This document shows positions 58,050 to 64,000 of a stretch of 64,000 nucleotides of DNA, in pieces. Origin of the DNA: Blastococcus sp. URHD0036 (GTDB lineage Bacteria > Actinomycetota > Actinomycetes > Mycobacteriales > Geodermatophilaceae); NCBI RefSeq assembly GCF_000701365.1, contig NZ_JNIK01000013.1, positions 62,001 to 126,000 of the forward strand. The letters are read 5' to 3'. Numbering within the stretch: the first letter of the stretch is position 1; the number at the start of each line of letters is the position of its first letter. The notes below the pieces were generated by a model. The model was given only the letters and a program-made list of their open reading frames with translations. It had not been told where the DNA came from and did not search any database. The translations under genes were made by a program, and so were the position numbers.

Positions 58050-59432
58050 ATGAGCATCGACCAGATCGACCCCGGCTCCGTGGACGACGAGGCGCGCAGG
58101 CAGCCGCGGATCGACGTCGACCGGCACAGCACGGTCTGGCGGACGGCGTTCCGGGAGCTCGCCGACGAGCTGCCGGCGAACGCCCCGATCGCGTGGAACG
58201 AGACCTACGGCGGCTACTGGATGGTCACGGGGAACAAGGAGGTCTTCGACATCGTCCGTCGGGCCGACGTCCTCTCCAACGACAACGACATCCACCTGGA
58301 GCGCAAGGGCTACGACGGGATCTCGATCCCGCCGCCGCCGCGGGAGCAGCGCGTGGTGCGCGGCGGCATCCTCGAGATGGACCCGCCGGAGCAGCGGTAC
58401 TACCGCAACGTCATGAACCCCTACCTGTCCCCGGCCGCCGTGGCCCGGTGGCAGCCGGTCATGGACGAGCTCGTGCGCGCGTGCATCGACGACCACATCG
58501 AGTCGGGGCGGATCGACTTCGTCGACGACCTGGCCAACATCGTCCCGGCGGTGCTGACGATGGCGATGCTGGGCCTGCCGCTCGAGGACTGGGTCGTCTA
58601 CTGCGAGCCGTCGCACGCGACCGTCTACACCCACCCCGACGACCCGGACATCGGCCGGGTCCGCGAGCTCGGCATGCAGATGGGCATGCGTGCCATGCAG
58701 AGCATCGCCGAGCTGCGGGTCGCCCCCCGGCCGGGCCTCATCGACGGCCTCATCAGGGCCGACATCAGCGGGCACTCCCCCGACGACATGGAGGTGCTGT
58801 CCCAGGTCACGCTGCTCATCGGTGGCGGCTTCGACACGACCACCGCCCTCACCGCGCACGCCCTGGAGTGGCTGTCGGAGAACCCGGACCAGCGCGAGCG
58901 GCTGGTCCGCGAGTGGGACGACCTGCGCGACAGCGCGACCGAGGAGTTCCTCCGCTTCTACACGCCGGCCCCGGGCGATGGCCGGACGTTCTCCGCGGAC
59001 GTGGAGATCGACGGGAAGCAGTTCAAGGAGGGCGAGCGGCTCTGGGTCGGCTGGGCGACGTCCAACCGCGATCCCGGTCTCTTCGAGGAGCCGCACAGCA
59101 TCCAGCTGGACCGCAAGGGCAACCGGCACTCGAGCTTCGGCCTCGGCATCCACCGGTGCATCGGCTCCAACGTCGCCCGCGCGACCTTCAAGACGATGCT
59201 GAAGGGCGCCCTGGACCGGATGCCGGACTTCGTCTGCGACCCGTCCGGCGCCGTGCACTACGACACCACCGGGACGATCAACGGGATGAAGCACCTGCCG
59301 GCCACCTTCACCCCCGGCCGGCGTCTCGGCCCCGGCGTCACGGAGACCGTCGCCGGGCTGCAGCGGATCGTCGACGAGCAGCGGCTCGCCGAGCCGGTCA
59401 CCGCCCGCAAGCAGGCCCGCCTCACCGACTGA
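58050..59432 (+). CDS. Cytochrome P450
   Basis: A 460-residue P450. I-helix GGGFDTTT (258-265) with Asp-Thr, EEFLR (298-302) as ExxR, and heme-binding FGLGIHRCIG (363-372) with Cys370. The ATG at 58050 is preferred (GTTGGAGACAGCC before it); a TTG 12 bp upstream is less likely. It lies in the operon ferredoxin-P450-aldo/keto reductase, under operator 1. It resembles bacterial terpene/steroid P450s such as CYP125/CYP108 relatives by motif layout only. Confidence 0.93.
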   Translation: MSIDQIDPGSVDDEARRQPRIDVDRHSTVWRTAFRELADELPANAPIAWNETYGGYWMVTGNKEVFDIVRRADVLSNDNDIHLERKGYDGISIPPPPREQRVVRGGILEMDPPEQRYYRNVMNPYLSPAAVARWQPVMDELVRACIDDHIESGRIDFVDDLANIVPAVLTMAMLGLPLEDWVVYCEPSHATVYTHPDDPDIGRVRELGMQMGMRAMQSIAELRVAPRPGLIDGLIRADISGHSPDDMEVLSQVTLLIGGGFDTTTALTAHALEWLSENPDQRERLVREWDDLRDSATEEFLRFYTPAPGDGRTFSADVEIDGKQFKEGERLWVGWATSNRDPGLFEEPHSIQLDRKGNRHSSFGLGIHRCIGSNVARATFKTMLKGALDRMPDFVCDPSGAVHYDTTGTINGMKHLPATFTPGRRLGPGVTETVAGLQRIVDEQRLAEPVTARKQARLTD

Positions 59433-59446
59433 ACGAGAGCGCCCGC

Positions 59447-60454
59447 ATGAGACGACGACGGATCGGCGACCTCGAGGTCTCAGTCCTCGGCATCGGCGGC
59501 AACACCTTCGGTACGGACTTCTTCGGTCCGGGCTGCGACGCCGGCACCGTCACCCGGATCCTGAGGACCGCGCTGGACGCCGGGGTGGACCTGGTCGACA
59601 CCGCCGAGGAGTACAGCATCACGTCGTTCCTCGGCGAGGGTCACTCCGAGGAGCTGATCGGCCGGGCGCTCGGCTCGCGCCGGGACGAGGCGGTCATCTC
59701 GACCAAGTTCCTCGACGAGGACGCCGACGACCCGGACCGGCGCGGCGCGGCCCGCATCGTCGCCGCCGTCGAGGCCAGCCTGACCCGGTTGGGCACCGAC
59801 CGCATCGACCTCTACCAGCAGCACTTCCCCGGCCCGGACACCCCGGTCGACGAGGTGTTGGAGGCGCTGACGCGGCTCGTCACGGACGGGAAGGTCCGCG
59901 AGATCGGCTGGTGCAACGCCACCGCCGAGCAGGTGGACGACGCCGCCGGGGTCGCGGCCCGGTCGGGCTGCCGCCCCTTCCGCTCCTGCCAGCTGCAGTT
60001 CAGCCTGCTGGAGCGGCCGGCCGACGAACTGCTCGGCGCGCTCGCCCGCAGCGACACCGCCGTCCTGGCCTACTTCCCGCTGGCCAGCGGGCTGCTGTCG
60101 GGGAAGTACTCCCGCGGGCTGCCCCCGCCGCCGGGCTCTCGGCTGGCCTCCGACGCCCTGGTGGCGACGATCCTCCGGGACGGGGCCATGTCGAGGCAGC
60201 CGCTGCTGTCCGACGCCCGGCTCGCCACCGTGGACGAGCTCGCCGCCTTCGCCGCCGACTCCGGCCACACGCTGCTGGAGCTGGCCCTCTCCTGGGTCGC
60301 CGCCCAGCCGGGGGTCGCCTCGGTGCTCACCGGCGTCACCCGGCCCGAGCAGGTGGCCGCCAACGCCGCCGCGATGGACTGGGACCTGACCCCGGACGAC
60401 CTCGTCGCCGTCGACGCGATCGTCGCCCGTGAGGCGGGGGCGGCGGCCTCCTGA
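59447..60454 (+). CDS. Aldo/keto reductase
   Basis: A 335-residue NADPH-dependent aldo-keto reductase, TIM barrel. The first strand is LGIGGNTFGTDF; the catalytic Asp-Tyr appears as DTAEEYSITSFLGEG, the lysine in ISTKFLDEDA, and the C-terminal cofactor region is SWVAAQPGVASVLTGVTRPEQV. In most AKRs the tyrosine is in DTAxxYGxxxxE, so EEYS is a small departure. It lies 14 bp after the P450 stop and probably converts the P450 product between ketone and alcohol. It could also be a detoxifying reductase. Confidence 0.9.
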   Translation: MRRRRIGDLEVSVLGIGGNTFGTDFFGPGCDAGTVTRILRTALDAGVDLVDTAEEYSITSFLGEGHSEELIGRALGSRRDEAVISTKFLDEDADDPDRRGAARIVAAVEASLTRLGTDRIDLYQQHFPGPDTPVDEVLEALTRLVTDGKVREIGWCNATAEQVDDAAGVAARSGCRPFRSCQLQFSLLERPADELLGALARSDTAVLAYFPLASGLLSGKYSRGLPPPPGSRLASDALVATILRDGAMSRQPLLSDARLATVDELAAFAADSGHTLLELALSWVAAQPGVASVLTGVTRPEQVAANAAAMDWDLTPDDLVAVDAIVAREAGAAAS

Positions 60455-60457
60455 CGC

Positions 60458-60931
60458 TCAGGCCGGTGCGGACCAGCCGGCCTCCATGCCGGCGCGCATC
60501 CCGGAGGAGACGAGCTCCAGGAAGATGCCCTGCGGGCCGCGGTTGAAGGCCACCGGTGCGACCGGGTCGCCGGGGAACGGGTACAGCAGGGCCTCCTGTC
60601 GGTAGCCGGCGTCGGCGAGCCGCCGGCTGTCGGCCATCGGGTCGTCGGACCAGAAGCCGAGGTGGTGCATGCCGCCGCCGGGCCGCCAGAAGGTGTCCGG
60701 CTTCATCACCGTCAGCTCGATGCGGACCGGGCCGGTGCGGGCGTAGACGGTGTCGAACCGCAGCGTCCGCCGGGTCCCCCGCAGGTCGACCGGGAACTCG
60801 GCCCGGCGGCGCTCCGCCCACTCGACCCCGAACAGCGTGCCGTACTCCTCCATCGCTGCGCCGACGTCCTCGACCACGATGCGCACGTGGTACGGCTCGC
60901 CGCCGAGCAGGCCGCTGACCTCGTCCAGCAC
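60458..60931 (-). CDS. VOC superfamily (glyoxalase-like) protein
   Basis: A 157-residue VOC protein. First module HVRIVVEDVGAAMEEY, second module GGGMHHLGFWSDDPMADSRRL, final acidic ligand QGIFLELVSSG. The MHHLGFWSDD part is nearly the same as in the VOC protein at 31079 (VHHLGYWSDD), so both belong to one subgroup and could act on similar intermediates. It is convergent with the aldo/keto reductase (4-bp gap) and lies 61 bp downstream of the acyl-CoA dehydrogenase at 60993. Confidence 0.84.
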   Translation of the reverse strand: MLDEVSGLLGGEPYHVRIVVEDVGAAMEEYGTLFGVEWAERRRAEFPVDLRGTRRTLRFDTVYARTGPVRIELTVMKPDTFWRPGGGMHHLGFWSDDPMADSRRLADAGYRQEALLYPFPGDPVAPVAFNRGPQGIFLELVSSGMRAGMEAGWSAPA

Positions 60932-60992
60932 GCCATCTCCTCCTGTCGGGACGACAGCGGGCGGGCGCGGGGAGCGCCCGCCCGCTGTCGCG

Positions 60993-62273
60993 TCAGACCA
61001 GCCCGAGGTCCTTGCGCGCCTGCTCGCGGCGGTGCGGCAGGAACTCGCTCGGCCACGTCGGGTCGGCCGCCGTGTAGCCGCGCAGCACCTGCTTGGCGAG
61101 CACGACCTGGTGGACCTCGGTCGGCCCGTCGGTCAGGGCCTGGATCTCGCCGCCGTGCAGGATCTGCATGAGTGGCAGCTCGTTGCTGATGCCGAGGGCG
61201 CCGTGCATGTGCACCGCACGCCGGCCGATGTCGTGGATCACCTTGCCGACCAGGACCTGGATCGCCGAGACGTCCTTGCGGATCGCGCGCCAGTCGTGGG
61301 TCTGGTCGTACTGCCAGGCGGTGTAGAGGACGTACAGCCGGAACTGGGCCAGCTCGGCGTAGGAGTTGGCGATGTCCATCTGGACGGCCTGCTTGTCGGC
61401 GAGCAGCTCACCCTTGGTGCGACGGGACAGCGCCCGCTCGGCCATCATGTCGATGGCCTTCTGGCAGCTGCCGATGGCCCGCATCGCCGCGTGCAGCCGG
61501 CCGCCGCCGAGCCGGGTCTGCGAGACGGCGAAGGCCTCCCCCGGCCGGCCGAGGATCGAGTCGGACGGCACCCGGGCGCCGCGGAACTCGATCAGCGCGT
61601 GCGCCCCGTCCTCCGGGGCGTCGCCCCACAGCCCGGTCTGGTGGACGAACGTCATCCCCGGGGTGTCCTTGGGGACGATGAACATCGACATGCGGCTGGT
61701 GAGCGGGGCGTCGGGATCGGTGACGGCCATGACGATCAGGAACTCGGCCCACCGCGCGTGCGAGGCCCAGTACTTGTCGCCGGTGATGACCCACTCCTCG
61801 CCGTCCCGGACGGCCTGGGTGGTGAACTGCGAGGGGTCGGCACCGCCGAGGGGCTCGGTCATCGCGAAGCACGACACGATGTCGCCGCCCAGCAGCGGCT
61901 GGAGGTACTCCGACTTCTGGTCCTCCGTGCCGTAGGCGGCGAGGATCTCGGCGTTGCCGGTGTCCGGCGCCATGGTGCCGAAGATCGAGGCGCCCCAGTT
62001 CGTGATCCCGATGACCTCGTGCAGCAGGGCCAGCTTGAGCTGCCCGTACCCCTGGCCGCCCAGGTCCGGACCGAGTTGCGTCGCCCACAGCCCGTGGTCG
62101 CGCACCTCCTGCTTCAACGGGTCGACGATCGCCTTGAGCTCGGGGCTCATCGGGCGCTTGAACTGCTCCTTCGGGAAGGCGTAGTCGAGGGGGACGACCT
62201 TCTCCTTCACGAACGTCCGGGCCCAGTCGAGCTTCTCCTGGTACTCCGGGTCGGTACTGAAGTCCCACGCCAT
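60993..62273 (-). CDS. Acyl-CoA dehydrogenase, ACAD10/11-like paralogue
   Basis: A 426-residue FAD-dependent acyl-CoA dehydrogenase. It has FAMTEPLGGADPSQF, LGGGRLHAAMRAIGSCQKAIDMM, HMHGALGISNELPL and DGPTEVHQVVLAKQVLRGY, and aligns along its whole length with the one at 27083-28513. It has no phosphotransferase partner beside it and so may use that at 26034 or act on another substrate. ATG at 62273 follows CAGGAGAGGAGCC. Its promoter region has two operator 1 copies and is shared with the divergent SDR. Confidence 0.93.
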   Translation of the reverse strand: MAWDFSTDPEYQEKLDWARTFVKEKVVPLDYAFPKEQFKRPMSPELKAIVDPLKQEVRDHGLWATQLGPDLGGQGYGQLKLALLHEVIGITNWGASIFGTMAPDTGNAEILAAYGTEDQKSEYLQPLLGGDIVSCFAMTEPLGGADPSQFTTQAVRDGEEWVITGDKYWASHARWAEFLIVMAVTDPDAPLTSRMSMFIVPKDTPGMTFVHQTGLWGDAPEDGAHALIEFRGARVPSDSILGRPGEAFAVSQTRLGGGRLHAAMRAIGSCQKAIDMMAERALSRRTKGELLADKQAVQMDIANSYAELAQFRLYVLYTAWQYDQTHDWRAIRKDVSAIQVLVGKVIHDIGRRAVHMHGALGISNELPLMQILHGGEIQALTDGPTEVHQVVLAKQVLRGYTAADPTWPSEFLPHRREQARKDLGLV

Positions 62274-62351
62274 TGCGGGCTCCTCTCCTGGTGGCCGGGT
62301 CCACCCGGCCACCATCGGTGGCGGCTCCCCGGCGTCCTGTCCAGCACAGTG

Positions 62352-62368
62352 GCAGAACATCGTTCTGG
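62352..62368. promoter_or_regulatory. Operator 1, near ACAD gene
   Basis: GCAGAACATCGTTCTGG: CAGAAC-ATC-GTTCTG, a perfect 6-bp inverted repeat with a 3-bp spacer, 79-95 bp upstream of the ACAD start. Confidence 0.7.
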
Positions 62369-62423
62369 AGGGCAAGAACAGAAATCGAGCCCAAGACGCC
62401 CCGCGGCGAGCTCCCGCTCTTGT

Positions 62424-62439
62424 CCGAACGCCGTTCTGG
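62424..62439. promoter_or_regulatory. Operator 1, near SDR gene
   Basis: CCGAAC-GCC-GTTCTGG, with one mismatch from symmetry, 96-111 bp upstream of the SDR start. With the site at 62352 it makes one copy per divergent promoter. Confidence 0.6.
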
Positions 62440-62490
62440 CCGCTAGGAACAGTGTGTCGCCGGCCCCGTGGCCGGCCGGGGAGCGTGGGA

Positions 62491-62538
62491 ATGACGCACG
62501 ACGGGCTCATCATCGACGGCGGGTCCGGCACCCGATGA
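62491..62538 (+). CDS. Possible 15-residue leader peptide MTHDGLIIDGGSGTR
   Basis: ATG at 62491 opens a 15-codon frame that ends in a TGA overlapping the SDR start (ATGA). The peptide resembles the usual beginning of amidohydrolase or N-acyl-D-amino acid deacylase proteins, so it may be a translation-coupling leader or a remnant. No good ribosome site is seen for the SDR start itself, which makes coupling attractive. Low confidence. Confidence 0.25.
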   Translation: MTHDGLIIDGGSGTR

Positions 62539-63341
62539 CGATCGAGGGCGCGCGACGGGTCGCGTGGGTGACCGGGGCCAGCCGCGGGATGGGCGCGAAC
62601 ACCGCCGTGGAGCTCGCCCGCGCCGGGTTCGACGTGGCCCTCACCTCGCGGGACCAGGGCCGGCTCGACGCGGTGGCCGAGCAGGTGCGCGCGGTCGGCG
62701 GCGCCGCGCTGCCCCTCGCCGCCGATCTCACGGACCGGCGGGCCGTCGAGGCCTTCGCCCAGGCGGCCGCCGACCGGTTCGGCCGCTGCGACGTCCTGTG
62801 CAACATCGGCGTCTACCAGGGTCCGGCGATGCGGACGGTCGTGCTCGAGACCTCGCTGGACGAGCTCGCCGCGAGCCTGGAGGCCGACGTCGTCGCCCCT
62901 GCTCTCCTCTGCCGGCGGGCGGTGCCGCTGATGCTGGAACAGGGCGGCGGGACGGTCGTGAACATGAGCTCGAACGTGGTGGTGCTGGACCCGCGCGCCT
63001 CCGTGGCGACCACCGGGTGGAGCTTCGCCTACGCCGCCGGCAAGGCCGGGATCGACCGCCTGGCCCGGATCCTGGACGCGGAGCTGGGCGACCGGGGCAT
63101 CCGGGCCTTCACCGTCCAGCCCGGCATGGTCGCCTACGGGGAGAAGCTCGCCGAGTTCCTGGCCAAGTACGCCGGCGCCCCGGTGTCGCCCCCGGAGGCG
63201 ATCGGGCCGGGTGTCGTCTGGCTGGTCGAGTCCCCCGACGCCGACGCGCTCAGGACGACGCGGATCGACCTGCCGCGGTTGACCCACGAGCACGGGCTGC
63301 TTCCCGGCTGGGGCGGCCCCGGCTCCCCGCATCCCGCCTGA
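62535..63341 (+). CDS. Short-chain dehydrogenase/reductase
   Basis: A 268-residue SDR. TGASRGMG cofactor loop, SRDQG at the end of strand 2 (NADP-like), but CNIGVYQG where NNAG is normal, then NMSSNVVV and YAAGKAG (Tyr/Lys pair). The C-terminal tail (ESPDADALRTTRIDL...) is longer and lacks the usual D-G-G ending. It is divergent from the acyl-CoA dehydrogenase. Its 3' end overlaps the ArsR gene by 92 bp. Likely a hydroxy-compound dehydrogenase of the same catabolic set. Confidence 0.85.
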   Translation: MTIEGARRVAWVTGASRGMGANTAVELARAGFDVALTSRDQGRLDAVAEQVRAVGGAALPLAADLTDRRAVEAFAQAAADRFGRCDVLCNIGVYQGPAMRTVVLETSLDELAASLEADVVAPALLCRRAVPLMLEQGGGTVVNMSSNVVVLDPRASVATTGWSFAYAAGKAGIDRLARILDAELGDRGIRAFTVQPGMVAYGEKLAEFLAKYAGAPVSPPEAIGPGVVWLVESPDADALRTTRIDLPRLTHEHGLLPGWGGPGSPHPA

Positions 63342-63621
63342 CGAGCGCGATCGCGACGAGCTGGTCCTGCAGGTCGGCCAGGACGTCGCGCCGCAGCGCG
63401 TAGAAGGCGTTGCGCCCGCTGCGGCGCATCTGCACGACGTCGGCCGTGACGAGGATCTTGAGGTGGTAGCTGGCCGTGTCCGCCGGCAGGCCCATCGACT
63501 CCTCGAGCTCGCCGCGGGGCACTTCGTCGTGCCCGGCGATCAGCGTCAGCATGCGACAGCGCACGGGGTGGGCCAGCGCCCGGAACACCTCGACCGTCCG
63601 GTCCGCGTCCACGCCGGTCAC
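63250..63621 (-). CDS. ArsR-family transcriptional regulator
   Basis: A 123-residue winged-helix repressor. FRALAHPVRCRMLTLI is the first helix, PADTASYHLKIL the recognition helix and RRSGRNAFYALRRDV the wing. No cysteines suited to metal binding are evident, so it is more likely a ligand- or redox-responsive member. GTG at 63621 overlaps the stop of the upstream hydrolase gene (GTGA). The last 30 residues (Arg/Ala/Ser-rich) are read from the antisense of the SDR 3' end and may be non-functional. Confidence 0.84.
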   Translation of the reverse strand: MTGVDADRTVEVFRALAHPVRCRMLTLIAGHDEVPRGELEESMGLPADTASYHLKILVTADVVQMRRSGRNAFYALRRDVLADLQDQLVAIALVRRDAGSRGRPSREAARARGSTAAGRSASS

Positions 63622-64000
63622 CGGCTCGCGAGGAAGTCGACCATCAGCCGGTCGTAGGCCTCGGGCTGCTCCCACTGCGGCCAGTGCCCGGCGCCGGAGA
63701 TCAGCCGGAACTCCCCGGCCGGCAGCGTGTCCGCCATGGCCATCCCGGCGCCGGCGGGCCCCGACGGGTCGTCCGACGTCCAGATCACCAGGGCGGGCTG
63801 CGCGATCGACCGGAGCTCGTCGTCGGTGACCAGGTTGCGCGCCCGGATCTCGGGGTCCTGCAGGCACAGCAGGTGCCGCATCGAGTCGGCGAAACCCGGC
63901 TGCGAGTAGATGCCGCGCCGCACGTCGACCAGTTCGTCGGTCACCGACGACGGATCGGCCATCAGCCACTCCAGGCGGGCCCGGATGCGCTCGGGGGACG
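63618..64000 (-). CDS. Alpha/beta hydrolase, meta-cleavage-product hydrolase type, 5' end outside window
   Basis: The 127 visible residues are the C-terminal part. The lid region ERIRARLEWLMADPSSVTDELVDVRRGIYSQPGF and the QPALVIWTSDDPSGP and SGAGHWPQWEQPEAYDRLMVDFL blocks (catalytic Asp-type and catalytic His in GHWPQWE) fit C-C hydrolases such as BphD or HsaD. The nucleophile elbow lies beyond the right edge, so it is not visible. It may cleave a ring-opened intermediate. It is translationally coupled to the ArsR gene. Confidence 0.78.
   Translation of the reverse strand, partial: SPERIRARLEWLMADPSSVTDELVDVRRGIYSQPGFADSMRHLLCLQDPEIRARNLVTDDELRSIAQPALVIWTSDDPSGPAGAGMAMADTLPAGEFRLISGAGHWPQWEQPEAYDRLMVDFLASR

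Larger units (their letters stand above)
62274..62534. promoter_or_regulatory. Divergent promoter region with two operator 1 copies
   Basis: A 261-bp region between the acyl-CoA dehydrogenase and SDR genes. Operator 1 copies lie at 62352-62368 and 62424-62439, one nearer to each gene. A short open frame beginning at 62491 lies before the SDR. No other gene is seen. Confidence 0.6.

Noticed and set aside
28559..62439. Operator 1 as a standard KstR box
   Set aside because: The spacing between AGAAC and GTTCT half-sites is three bases, not the two I recall for KstR, and the neighbouring TetR was not shown to be KstR-like.

Overview
The window is chromosomal DNA of a very high-GC actinobacterium. 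The evidence is GC-rich wobble positions, many GTG starts, short GGAGG-type ribosome sites, TAGCGT/TANNNT-type -10 boxes, a mycofactocin-type SDR, and many small TetR-controlled catabolic operons. Gene content would suit Geodermatophilaceae (Blastococcus/Geodermatophilus-like) or a near relative; that placement is an inference. I see no rRNA, tRNA, CRISPR array, insertion sequence, phage gene or replication origin.

Layout. 1-5.6 kb: a TIM-barrel amidohydrolase cut by the window edge, a TetR regulator and an acyl-CoA synthetase in one direction, then an MFS exporter and an alpha/beta hydrolase. 5.6-22.9 kb is ordinary housekeeping and accessory DNA: a SipW-type secreted protein, a flavin monooxygenase, an ABC-2 type exporter, an MFS protein, the proline catabolic pair (proline dehydrogenase and P5C dehydrogenase), a heme oxygenase-bacteriophytochrome operon whose phytochrome ends in a PP2C/SpoIIE phosphatase, an SDR, a Tat-type polysaccharide deacetylase, isopentenyl-diphosphate isomerase, an epoxide-hydrolase-like protein, a PNPOx-like protein, a DmmA-like zinc-ribbon protein and an epimerase.

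22.9-64 kb is a dense catabolic island with only short gaps. It holds eight SDRs after the epimerase, three acyl-CoA dehydrogenases, an acyl-CoA dehydrogenase/phosphotransferase pair that looks like a split ACAD10/11, an aldehyde dehydrogenase, an acyl-CoA ligase, a fused E1 alpha/beta 2-oxoacid dehydrogenase with a degenerate E2-like partner, a zinc alcohol dehydrogenase, two enoyl-CoA hydratases, a Baeyer-Villiger monooxygenase, an NTF2-FMO fusion, a KstD-like flavoprotein, two P450/[3Fe-4S] ferredoxin pairs, a second amidohydrolase, VOC and SnoaL proteins, a thioesterase, and a meta-cleavage-type hydrolase cut by the right edge. Taken together these could oxidise a cyclic or terpenoid/steroid-like substrate: P450 hydroxylation, SDR oxidation to ketone, Baeyer-Villiger ring opening to lactone, hydrolysis to hydroxy acid, CoA ligation, then beta-oxidation that handles 4-hydroxyacyl-CoA. 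The substrate cannot be read from the sequence.

The most interesting signal is regulatory. Two separate inverted-repeat operators recur in the intergenic regions of the island. Operator 1 (CMGAAC-N3-GTTCTGG) occurs upstream of both ACAD10/11-like genes, the P450/ferredoxin/amidohydrolase divergon and, as a candidate autoregulatory site, the TetR gene at 32393-33028. Operator 2 (core ACCGAYCGGT, usually followed by a T/C- and A-rich tail) occurs at six promoters around the TetR gene at 42224-42919. The block controlled by operator 2 sits between two blocks controlled by operator 1, so the island looks like two interleaved, newly inferred TetR regulons serving one catabolic programme.
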